DNA of 64,000 nucleotides from Nostoc sphaeroides (GTDB lineage Bacteria; Cyanobacteriota; Cyanobacteriia; Cyanobacteriales; Nostocaceae), in the NCBI RefSeq assembly GCF_003443655.1, contig NZ_CP031941.1:3780501-3844500 (forward strand), in the 5' to 3' direction. The notes below the pieces were generated by a model. The model saw only the letters and a list, made by a program, of their open reading frames with translations, ran no database searches and was not told the origin of the DNA. Made by a program: the position numbers and the translations under genes. Positions 1 to 7,460 of the stretch are shown here, piece by piece (position 1 is the first letter of the stretch; each line of letters opens with the position of its first letter).

Positions 1-592
1 GGGCAATATCTTCGCAAGGTACACCACTGTAAGCTGCTAATTGCAATAAGTCTAGAATGCGACGCACCAAGCGAGATTCATTCACTCCCGCAACACGTAA
101 AATTTCTTCGTCTAATTGGGGACGCCAAAGCTTGGTTGCTAACTCTTGCTCCGTTTCTGGGCGCAATCTTACCGGAAACTGTGCCTTCAGGTTCAACGAG
201 TTAATTAGCAATGGCCAAAATAAAATAACTTCATCCTGAAAAAAACCTAGCGGTGTCTTGGCACGCACCGGATATTTTCCTAATGTAGATGTAACAATTA
301 TATCTCCCAATTCTCGACGATTATCATCATTGGCAGCTAAGACTAAAACTCCTGGATCTGTTTGTTTAAGATATAAAAATTCGGGTATGCGATCGCCCTT
401 GGCGTTGGCGTTAGCGTCTCTAGAGAAGCCTCTCGTAGAGAAGGCATCGCCTTTTTTACGTCCTAGTTTATTAGTATAAAATGATTCAGCGTACTGCTTC
501 TCAGGTTGTACCCAACTACAAAATTGCTCTACCAAACGAGCTGTCTTACCACTGCGGCTAGTGCCAACAATCCAAACCGAATGAGAAACCAC
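1..592 (-). CDS. P-loop ATPase, UvrD/AddB helicase-like, N-terminal part
   Basis: The gene reads off the left edge, so only about 197 N-terminal residues are visible. I place the start at a GTG (592) because an AGGAG ribosome site lies about six bases upstream; no ATG fits. The first residues read MVSHSVWIVGTSRSGKTARL, a Walker A motif (GTSRSGKT) right at the N-terminus. It is followed by VLVLAANDDNRRELGD and GKYPVRAKT, an arrangement like motifs I and Ia of superfamily 1 helicases (UvrD/AddB). Such proteins are sometimes annotated in cyanobacteria as recombinase family proteins. Function beyond nucleotide binding is inference. It is divergent from pcxA. About 21 codons in the middle come from an inserted dispersed repeat (389-451) that keeps the frame open. 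Confidence 0.6.
   Translation of the reverse strand, partial: MVSHSVWIVGTSRSGKTARLVEQFCSWVQPEKQYAESFYTNKLGRKKGDAFSTRGFSRDANANAKGDRIPEFLYLKQTDPGVLVLAANDDNRRELGDIIVTSTLGKYPVRAKTPLGFFQDEVILFWPLLINSLNLKAQFPVRLRPETEQELATKLWRPQLDEEILRVAGVNESRLVRRILDLLQLAAYSGVPCEDIA
389..451. repeat. Small dispersed repeat inserted in frame in a coding region
   Basis: A 63-bp segment begins with GCGATCGCCCTTGGCGTTGG and ends with GAGAAGGCATCGCC; its middle can fold because TCTCTAGAGAAGCCTCTCGTAGAG contains inverted segments. Sequences of this type are the small dispersed repeats common in Nostoc intergenic DNA. Its length is an exact multiple of three and it adds 21 codons to the minus-strand P-loop gene without a stop. 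Confidence 0.6.
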
Positions 593-679
593 AAACTTTC
601 TCCTTGTAGATTTGCTAGTATACCTCGTGCGTTAACTTAAGGTTAATAGTCACCAAATAATGCTGGATGATTGTCTCCA

Positions 680-2026
680 ATGAAAAACTCTGTTTTTAGC
701 CAAAAAATCTATTCTTTCTTACTTGATACTTACCGATGGTACTTACAAACTCCTGAACGTTCTTTAAATCAAGCTTACGATGCAGCATTAAAGATTAAGG
801 AAATAGAAGATAAGCATTTCAATGGTAATAAAATAGACATTGACTCAGCCATGTACAGTAATAGCGTGATAGATTATTTTGAGTCAGACCTAAAAAAGCT
901 ATTAAAAACTGTGAGGATGCGGCTTACAGAGTTGAAAGCAAGTCGTTGGTTTTTAAATGAAGAGAATCAAAAAGCTGCCGAGAAAGCAGGTATAGAGTTT
1001 CTCAGTCCTTCTTTGGTTTTGGAAAAGCTTAACTTTATCGATCAAGTTATATCCAAATACACAACAGTTTCCGCTCAGAAAAGTTCCAACGCTTTAGTCG
1101 TTCAACCTCCAAATCTACCCGTTGACTCTGTAATATCTGACGACAAATCGCTAATCGTCAATAATCCAACTTTGCCACCCAAAATAACAACTAAAGATTG
1201 GGAGACAAAAGCAAAACCAAAGGGTAAAGTTGATACAACAGGGGTTTTACCCCGCTCTATTTTAAGTACTATCACTCGTCTGCAAGTTGAATTAGATCCT
1301 AATTCAGAACAAGAAGTAATCCAAAGTTTTCGTCAAGCTCAAAGAAGAACAATAATATCTATTAGATTTATTTTACTATTAATTATCGTACCACTTCTGA
1401 CGCATCAAATAGCAAAAGCTTTTGTAGTTGGCCCACTTATTGATAAGTTTAGAGACACTGAGCAAATGCAAATATTCCTCAATTCCGAAATGGAAGAGGA
1501 AGCCCTTGGAGAATTACAAAGATTTGAAGAAAAACTCCAGTTTGAAAGTTTGATTAGAAATGCCCCGCCACTCTTGCCTGAACAGATAGAAGGTGAAATG
1601 AAAAAGAGGGCGGTTGAGCTTGCTGAAGAATTTCGTCATGAAAGCTCTAATGCTATCAAAAATGTTTTTGCAGATATTTTTTCGGTGGGTGCTTTTATCT
1701 GGCTTTTACTAGTCAGCAAGTCTTCTATTGCTGTGATTAAAGATTTCTTTGATCGGATTGTTTATGGACTTAGTGATAGTGCTAAAGCATTTATCATCAT
1801 TTTGTTTACTGATATATTTGTAGGTTTCCACTCTCCTCATGGCTGGGAAGTACTCCTAGAAGGTGTATCGCGTCATTGGGGATTGCCAGCAAATCGAGAT
1901 TTTATCTTCTTATTTATTGCGACATTTCCAGTGATTTTAGATACTATATTTAAATATTGGATATTCCGATATTTGAATCGGATATCGCCTTCTGCTGTTG
2001 CTACTTATCGGAATATGAATGAATAA
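680..2026 (+). CDS. pcxA: Proton extrusion protein PcxA (CemA family)
   Basis: A 448-residue protein of the PcxA/CemA family, which in cyanobacteria is needed for light-induced proton extrusion and is homologous to chloroplast CemA/Ycf10. The N-terminal 200 residues are soluble and begin MKNSVFSQKIYSFLLDTYRW. Hydrophobic segments lie near 225-243, 332-346, 368-384 and 406-424, with the conserved FHSPHGWE segment at about 383-390. The start at 680 gives the family N-terminus; a TTG three codons upstream is open but unlikely. The long soluble N-terminal region distinguishes PcxA from shorter PcxL/CemA forms. It acts in the inner membrane. It is divergent from the P-loop gene. Confidence 0.88.
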   Translation: MKNSVFSQKIYSFLLDTYRWYLQTPERSLNQAYDAALKIKEIEDKHFNGNKIDIDSAMYSNSVIDYFESDLKKLLKTVRMRLTELKASRWFLNEENQKAAEKAGIEFLSPSLVLEKLNFIDQVISKYTTVSAQKSSNALVVQPPNLPVDSVISDDKSLIVNNPTLPPKITTKDWETKAKPKGKVDTTGVLPRSILSTITRLQVELDPNSEQEVIQSFRQAQRRTIISIRFILLLIIVPLLTHQIAKAFVVGPLIDKFRDTEQMQIFLNSEMEEEALGELQRFEEKLQFESLIRNAPPLLPEQIEGEMKKRAVELAEEFRHESSNAIKNVFADIFSVGAFIWLLLVSKSSIAVIKDFFDRIVYGLSDSAKAFIIILFTDIFVGFHSPHGWEVLLEGVSRHWGLPANRDFIFLFIATFPVILDTIFKYWIFRYLNRISPSAVATYRNMNE

Positions 2027-2114
2027 GAAGTAGGGAGTGGGGAGTGGGGAAAGAAATAATTAGATTATTTTTGAATTTGAGGGAAGTGGGATAATATGAA
2101 AAGTTTGAATTTTG

Positions 2115-3386
2115 ATGGAAAAGGCACTTGCTGAGTTAGGAAAGTTTAACAAAGTTATCGGCATCAGCTTACCTGTCGTTTTGTCAGTTTTCCTGGTGCG
2201 TATGCAATCTTTAGCGCATCAGGAACTTAGCCCGCCTGAATGTCGCGTGAAAAAGTGGGATATACCAGTTTCCTTGACTGCTGAAAACCAAAAAGCACGA
2301 TTAATTCAGAGACTACCAATAACTTGTTGTCAAGGTGATACCTCTTGTTTTGATGAATTTATCTATGGAGAAATACGAGATAAAAAGGCGCTGATGAGTG
2401 CGATCGCTCACAGTCTCCAATACCTGCAAACGGGTAATGCTGCGGCTGCTTATCAAAACTATCCGGTGGCTGGGATTACGCGCGATCGCGTCATCAAAAG
2501 CTTGAAAAGATTCCGCGAACTCTTATTAACAACTAATTCTGCAACAGAATTACATCAAGCTATAGAGCGGGAATTTGTTCTTTACCAGTCAGTCGGTAAA
2601 GACACCAAAGGTTCCGTTTTATTCACCGCCTATTATGAACCGCTTTACGCAGCCAGTCGCGTTCCCACACCAGAATATCGTTATCCTGTTTATCGATTAC
2701 CTCCTGATTTCAACTCCTGGAGTAAGCCTCATCCTACCCGCGAAGAATTAGAAGGAGCAGATGGTTTACAAGGCGCAAAAGGAAAATTACGAGGATTAGA
2801 GTTATTTTGGTTTCGCCTTCGCCTTGAACCATATCTAGCTCAAATTCAAGGTTCAGCGCGACTTCAGCTTGCTGATGGTAGTCAGACAACAATCGGCTAT
2901 GCAGGTAATATTGCTTATAACTACAAAAGCATTGGGCGAGAATTAGCGAATGATGGCAAATTACCGCTAGAAGGGATGACTATGCCCATTATTCTCGACT
3001 ATTTCCAAAAGCATCCCCAAGAATTAAATATTTATATTCCACGCGATCGCAGTTTTGTTTTTTTTCAAGAAAACCACGGTGAACCAGCCCAAGGTTCTAT
3101 CAATGTACCACTAACAGCAGAGCGTTCTATCGCTACAGATAAATCCCTCATGCCTCCTGGTGCTTTAGCGTTGATTCGCGCTTCTATTCCCTTTGTTAAT
3201 CCTACCGGAAAAATGGAGGAGCGCATCGTTAGTCGCTATGTTCTTGACCAAGATACTGGAGGTGCAATTAAAGGTGCAGGTAGGGTAGATTATTTTTTAG
3301 GTACTGGGAAATTAGCAGGCGATCGCGCTGGTGTTACAGTCAGTAATGGACAATTATTTTATCTATTACTCAAGTCCAAGAATTAA
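2115..3386 (+). CDS. mltA: MltA-type murein transglycosylase
   Basis: A 423-residue protein with an MltA domain followed by a C-terminal 3D domain. Members cleave the MurNAc-GlcNAc bond of peptidoglycan and leave a 1,6-anhydro end. Seen: a hydrophobic N-terminal segment (VIGISLPVVLSVFLVRM) consistent with export, the central FTAYYEPLYAASR and GYAGNIAYNYKSIGREL segments, and the terminal DTGGAIKGAGRVDYFLGTG, whose conserved aspartates name the 3D domain. ATG 2115 is preferred over the TTG just before it. It stands alone, 3 kb upstream of the secretion-like cluster; there is no direct evidence that it serves that cluster. Confidence 0.85.
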   Translation: MEKALAELGKFNKVIGISLPVVLSVFLVRMQSLAHQELSPPECRVKKWDIPVSLTAENQKARLIQRLPITCCQGDTSCFDEFIYGEIRDKKALMSAIAHSLQYLQTGNAAAAYQNYPVAGITRDRVIKSLKRFRELLLTTNSATELHQAIEREFVLYQSVGKDTKGSVLFTAYYEPLYAASRVPTPEYRYPVYRLPPDFNSWSKPHPTREELEGADGLQGAKGKLRGLELFWFRLRLEPYLAQIQGSARLQLADGSQTTIGYAGNIAYNYKSIGRELANDGKLPLEGMTMPIILDYFQKHPQELNIYIPRDRSFVFFQENHGEPAQGSINVPLTAERSIATDKSLMPPGALALIRASIPFVNPTGKMEERIVSRYVLDQDTGGAIKGAGRVDYFLGTGKLAGDRAGVTVSNGQLFYLLLKSKN

Positions 3387-3408
3387 ACACACTCCCATTT
3401 TAATACTA

Positions 3409-3443
3409 AAGATTCCCGACTTGTTAAAGAAGTCGGGAATCTT
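3409..3443. terminator. Strong hairpin between convergent genes
   Basis: Perfect 14-bp stem AAGATTCCCGACTT / AAGTCGGGAATCTT with a 7-base loop, just after mltA and facing the convergent small gene. There is no long T-tract, so a bidirectional terminator role is inferred from position. The stem is also of the kind dispersed in Nostoc genomes. Confidence 0.5.
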
Positions 3444-3493
3444 ATAGCGGTTCCCATTCAAATGAAACGCTTAGGGTAATTACGAATTACGAA

Positions 3494-3727
3494 TTACGCT
3501 TCTATGTCCATATCAGAATCATCATCGTCATGATCGTAAGGGATATCGTCAAGGTCTATCATTTCTGAAATTTCTTCTACTTCATTTAAATACTCAGATT
3601 CTTGATGTTCCCGTTCAATCAGACGACCAGTTGACTTTAACCATTCCAAGAGAATAAACTCATTACTTGTACGAATTACAGGCGCTCGCTGGTTACGAGG
3701 TTCTTCACGCAAAGGGCTTATAGGCAT
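3494..3727 (-). CDS. DUF3134 family small acidic protein
   Basis: A 77-residue protein starting MPISPLREEPRNQRAPVI, with a mid-segment LLEWLKSTGRLIERE and a very acidic tail (YDHDDDDSDMDIEA). This is the pattern of DUF3134, a small family restricted to cyanobacteria with no known function. No membrane segment or signal peptide is present. It is a single gene on the minus strand, convergent with mltA. Confidence 0.65.
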   Translation of the reverse strand: MPISPLREEPRNQRAPVIRTSNEFILLEWLKSTGRLIEREHQESEYLNEVEEISEMIDLDDIPYDHDDDDSDMDIEA

Positions 3728-3926
3728 AAAAAACTCACTTTGAATTATGGGTCAGTGTGCAAAAACAGGAAAATTGTCCACTAGGTTTAAAAGTCTTGTA
3801 TAACAAGTCTTTTTCCAACAGATGAAATGTGAACCATTGAGTTTTTCATTTCAAAACCGTCTAATTACTTACCATTAAAATGTCTTCACGTCAGTCCTAA
3901 TAATAAATCTTCAAGCGGACGCGCTC

Positions 3927-4427
3927 TCACAAGGTATTTGATACCTTGGCGAGAGTTTCATACATATTAGATGGTAATGCAGACAATCTGTTCGCTACAG
4001 CGACTGCATCAGCTAAGTTGCTAAATTGACACCGGACAATTTCTTGTCCATTTCCTGACGGGAATCGCTTCCTAGCTTTGTTAGATACAGCACAAATAAT
4101 CGCTAAAGCTTTGGCGAACCCGTCTTTTGTCAATATTGTTTCTTGAGCGAACCCTTCAACAGGGATAAGGCACACCTCAAATCGATAGCCCGGTCTGGGA
4201 GAAACAGCTATGTCGATATAGGGTTTATCTTCTTTCCTGATTCTGCGTAAATATTGGGCAGTAGAATTAGTGTCGTGCAAATCAGTCCCAAGGGCGTAAG
4301 TAAAGAAACAATCTTCTGTCAAGGATTCAGGACGGGTAATTATATCCGTTGCCATAAGTTCAAGTAGTATCCGTATGTTGTCTGGGTTTGTGATACACCT
4401 TACTGTGCAATCCCACTTCTTAAGCAA
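3927..4427 (-). CDS. Hypothetical protein
   Basis: I do not recognise this 166-residue protein. It looks globular, has no membrane segments, and carries two cysteines near the N-terminus (WDCTVRCITNPDN). The open frame begins at a TTG (4427) without a clear ribosome site. An ATG at 4355 (MATDIITRPESL) would give about 142 residues, and I cannot decide between them. The end of the gene contains a small palindrome, AAGGTATTTGATACCTT. It lies beside a 1.7-kb gene-free region. Confidence 0.5.
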   Translation of the reverse strand: MLKKWDCTVRCITNPDNIRILLELMATDIITRPESLTEDCFFTYALGTDLHDTNSTAQYLRRIRKEDKPYIDIAVSPRPGYRFEVCLIPVEGFAQETILTKDGFAKALAIICAVSNKARKRFPSGNGQEIVRCQFSNLADAVAVANRLSALPSNMYETLAKVSNTL

Positions 4428-4522
4428 AAGTTACTGCCCACATCCCCGGCTTTTTGAATAAGTCCGAGATATAAATCTAGCTTAAGTGAACTCCAAAAAA
4501 TAAATTATTCCACATTAAAGTC

Positions 4523-4578
4523 GTTGACTGTTGACTGTTGACTGAAAACTCGTGAACCGTCAACGGTCAACAGTGAAC
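4523..4578. repeat. Inverted repeat of GTTGACTG units
   Basis: Three tandem GTTGACT units are followed by an opposing arm (CAACGGTCAACAGTG) about 20 bases later. The same GTTGACTG unit recurs near 56,790-56,835, flanking CAATATTG. Function is not known. Confidence 0.5.
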
Positions 4579-5397
4579 AATAGCAATGGAATATTTTTTT
4601 ACTTGGAAGTCCCTAAGTAAGTAGCATTCTAGTTTACTGTCTGTTAGATGTACCAGTTTCACCCAATGTATTGCAATACAGCAATATAAACTGACATCAA
4701 ACACCTCTAGAATCAAATGGTGTAGAGATTTAGATTCGGAGAGGCCTCCATATACTCAGTCACATGACCGAAAATATTTCTCAACATAAATAATTATAAC
4801 ATAGTTGACCGTTGAAGTTTTTTTAACTCCTCTGACCGATACATATTCCGTCAGCAAGAACGGTAGGGTTGTATTCAATTGCGATTTTTAGATTAGGAAA
4901 TATATTTATTAAGTAATTTTAATTTTTACTAAGCATATCTAAGGATAAATAGTCATTGCGATCGCATCATCTCATCAAGTAGAGACGTTAATTGGCCTTC
5001 AGTACCGAGAGCCAAAGAACATCTTTTAGCAAACTCTAAAGCTGTTAAATGTTGTTAACAAAATCAACAGGATAAGCTTAAGTAAAGTAAAAATCATGAT
5101 TCTATTATGAAATGATTAAGGAACTTAAATATATTCCTGGAAGTTAGAAGTGGTTTTTATGGCGCTTTTTATTAATCTCACCAGAGAAAAATCTGAACCT
5201 TTCGCTTATATATGGTTTTTCTTAATTCAGCTTTTTTAGAGGTGTTAATAAGTATTTTATAGAGTTTAGGCAGTTTACAAATTAGTCAGTATGAGTATAA
5301 ATCAAAATACGTTATTTCAGCATTTTATTAGTTGCGTAGGCGTCGCAAAAAAATAGCTGATAAATTTAGCTAATAAGTTGTTTCAGGCTTTTCTTAA

Positions 5398-5490
5398 TAG
5401 GACTTACGCAAGAGTTACGGAATAACGAACCACAGAGGCGCAGAGTACACGGAGAAATCAGAGTTTGAGAGATATTTTGCGTAAGTCCTA
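5398..5490. mobile_element. 93-bp MITE with 5-bp target duplication
   Basis: Terminal inverted repeats TAGGACTTACGCAA (5398-5411) and TTGCGTAAGTCCTA (5477-5490) bound a short interior (AACCACAGAGGCGCAGAG). CTTAA directly abuts both ends (5393-5397 and 5491-5495), consistent with a 5-bp target duplication. No coding capacity, so it would need a transposase in trans. Confidence 0.7.
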
Positions 5491-5542
5491 CTTAATTATC
5501 CTGCGATGCCTACGGCGGTAAACTACGCAAATAGACCATACT

Positions 5543-5903
5543 GTAGGGGCATACCAATGCTCATTGGTGTCAACTTAACGTAAAAGTCATGTCCCGCAAG
5601 GAACTTCAGTTCCTTGGCTTTTAGCTAAAGTCTAGTGAAGTAGACTAAATATTCCTAAAAATCTTTAGTCTACTTGAGTAGACTTTAGCTATGAGCGAAT
5701 GGCACTAAGTTAAGATACAGCCCTTGATCCAACTGCTTCCCAGCCTCCAGGCTGGGAAACCATTCCTAGAGGCTCCGCCTCCTCTTTTTTGACAAGAGGC
5801 AGCAGCCCATTCAGAATTCGTTCCCAGCCTCCAGGCTGGGAACGAGTGCTACATAAGTCTTTGGGCTTTTCTTAGTGCCATTCAGCTATGAGCATTTCCT
5901 GCT
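5543..5903. repeat. Dispersed hairpin repeat, interrupted by a MITE
   Basis: It begins GTAGGGGCATACCAATGCTC and continues into CAACTTAACG, the stem CAAGGAACTTCAGTTCCTTG and the stem AGTAGACTAAA/TTTAGTCTACT. Relatives occur at 17,385-17,540 and 59,165-59,530. The MITE 5697-5883 splits it after AGCTATGAGC. Confidence 0.6.
5697..5883. mobile_element. 187-bp MITE with 10-bp target duplication, nested
   Basis: Terminal inverted repeats GAATGGCACTAAG (5697-5709) and CTTAGTGCCATTC (5871-5883). AGCTATGAGC is repeated exactly on both sides (5687-5696 and 5884-5893). The interior has two copies of CAGCCTCCAGGCTGGGAA, each a perfect hairpin. It sits inside the 5543-5903 repeat, so it inserted later. 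Confidence 0.75.
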
Positions 5904-6097
5904 AGTGACGGTAGACTGAAATTAACCAGATGTCAATGGTAATGTTAACATAATAAATCTCCATAATTATTCCCAAAGGGCTTTGCACATGGGATACTTT
6001 AGCTACAACGCTGTGAACTCACCCAAACTTGTAGCAATTAATGTAGTATATTTTGTAAGGATAATACCTTACAATAACGGTAGCTTGGAGTAATAAA

Positions 6098-6295
6098 ATG
6101 TTTCCTATGGAACTTCTAGCTATGCTCCCAAGCATTGTCTCGCGTTTCTACCGGATTTACCAATCTCTAATTCCGGCAAAAACGCTGGGATACAAAGAGC
6201 TGTTGAGGGCTGTAGCAGTTCTGGTTTTCAGCTCGAAACCTGGTTTCTTAAACCATGCATATTTTTCTTTTAAACCAAAATTAATATTTAGTTAA
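6098..6295 (+). CDS. Doubtful 65-aa ORF
   Basis: ATG preceded by TTGGAG ten bases upstream. The predicted product (MFPMELLAMLPSIVSRFYRIYQSL...) matches nothing I recognise, and its second half reads through sequence that resembles a dispersed repeat. It precedes the pilin-like gene by 150 bases in the same direction. It may be a chance frame. Confidence 0.2.
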   Translation: MFPMELLAMLPSIVSRFYRIYQSLIPAKTLGYKELLRAVAVLVFSSKPGFLNHAYFSFKPKLIFS

Positions 6296-6445
6296 CTTAA
6301 ATGAATAATATTTTGTATCCATCGTAACATTTTCCTGCAAAATTTTTAATTTTATTAAAAATAAATGTTAAATCATGTTAAATTGATCTAAATATTGTAA
6401 ATTTTAAGACAATAAACACTCAAGTACACCATAGGAAAATTAGCA

Positions 6446-7063
6446 ATGTCTAGACAAAGTTCTCACAAGAGAAACTTTTTCAAAGCTTTAACTGTTAGCG
6501 CACTCAAAGGATCTCAGAAGTTAAGACTGGGGCTTAAATCCAGCTTGATTATTCTGGTGGAATCCGTACCCTTTTTGATTGCTTGTGCTGTACTTGTAAG
6601 CGTTATCAGCCTAAAAAGTCCTATCCTGCTTTTTTGTTTACTAGTTGGTAGTTTAATTGCAGTTATCATCCAGCAAATCGGGCAGCAGGTGAATTTACCA
6701 AGGCGATCGCTAATAATATTACAAATTTTAGCAGCAGCCGTAATTCTGAGTTTGTATTGGTTAGACTGGTTTGCAGCCCCCGCACAAGCACAGTTTTTTG
6801 GGGAAGCTGAGAGGTTTTTCAAAAGAAACTTAGGTGGTGCAGCAACAGCTGGTGGTGGTAGCGAGGCAGCAATAAGTTTGATATTTAATGTGTTGCGGGC
6901 GATTTACTTACTCTATATTGCAATTTCTCTAGTTGGTGTGATTAACGCAGTGCGTAAGGATGAGGATTGGCAAAGTATTGCCAGAACTCCCCTATTAGTC
7001 GTTGTTGCTGTTACCATTGCTGATGTACTCACACGCTTTGTAATTGGGCCACAAGGGCAGTAA
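6446..7063 (+). CDS. VirB2/TraA-like membrane protein (putative pilin precursor)
   Basis: First gene of the secretion-like cluster; 205 residues. Hydrophobic segments lie near 33-55, 58-78 and 87-106. A signal-peptidase-like site APAQA/QFFGEAERFF follows at about 115, then a small alanine/glycine-rich stretch (NLGGAATAGGGSE) and two further segments (about 141-166 and 182-200). The part after the AQA site is about 90 residues with two membrane helices, the layout of VirB2/TrbC/TraA pilins, which assemble into the T4SS pilus. The 115-residue leader with three hydrophobic segments is much longer than usual, so this role is inferred mainly from context (next to VirB3- and VirB4-like genes). Confidence 0.5.
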   Translation: MSRQSSHKRNFFKALTVSALKGSQKLRLGLKSSLIILVESVPFLIACAVLVSVISLKSPILLFCLLVGSLIAVIIQQIGQQVNLPRRSLIILQILAAAVILSLYWLDWFAAPAQAQFFGEAERFFKRNLGGAATAGGGSEAAISLIFNVLRAIYLLYIAISLVGVINAVRKDEDWQSIARTPLLVVVAVTIADVLTRFVIGPQGQ

Positions 7064-7088
7064 ATAATTTAGATATTTCATATTTAAA

Positions 7089-7460
7089 ATGTCTCAAGAG
7101 CGGGAACAAGATTTTCGTCCAGTCAATCAGGTTCTAGGAAGCCAACCCTCATTAGGGCCAATCCCTGCTGATCAAATTCTTCCTTGGACGGTAATTGCCT
7201 TAGCCTCCTACTTTATTGTCAACGGGGTTTTTGGTGGGATTTTCCAAGAAGAGTTTCAAAAGTGGTTATGGACAATACTCATGACTGGTTGGGGAATCGG
7301 AACTTGGTGGATTTTAACTGGTGGTAGGAGTTGGAGTTTTTTAAGTAAATTTATAGGCGTTCCCGCTTGGACAAGAGGCTTTGCTCGTTATCAGAGCTTA
7401 TTGGAAGTTAACCATGAAGCAAAAAATCGGAAAACAAAGCGTCAGCGTCGCCGGAAATGA
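7089..7460 (+). CDS. VirB3/TraL-like small membrane protein
   Basis: A 123-residue protein with a proline-containing N-terminus, two hydrophobic segments (about 30-48 and 58-77, the second tryptophan-rich) and a very basic tail (NRKTKRQRRRK). Size, topology and position between a pilin-like gene and a VirB4-like ATPase gene match VirB3/TrbD/TraL, inner-membrane partners of the VirB4 ATPase. Sequence alone is not diagnostic. Its last 47 bases overlap the start of the ATPase gene in another frame, implying translational coupling. Confidence 0.5.
   Translation: MSQEREQDFRPVNQVLGSQPSLGPIPADQILPWTVIALASYFIVNGVFGGIFQEEFQKWLWTILMTGWGIGTWWILTGGRSWSFLSKFIGVPAWTRGFARYQSLLEVNHEAKNRKTKRQRRRK

Larger units (their letters stand above)
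4440..6097. other. Gene-free region rich in repeats
   Basis: No convincing gene is present on either strand. It holds an imperfect inverted repeat built from GTTGACTG units (4523-4578), an AT-rich section (4620-5390) where I see nothing specific, a 93-bp MITE (5398-5490), a dispersed hairpin repeat (5543-5903) and a 187-bp MITE nested in that repeat (5697-5883). Confidence 0.6.

Noticed and set aside
2115..3386. MltA as the VirB1-like hydrolase of the secretion cluster.
   Set aside because: It is 3 kb away behind two minus-strand genes and belongs to the housekeeping MltA family, so there is no positional link.
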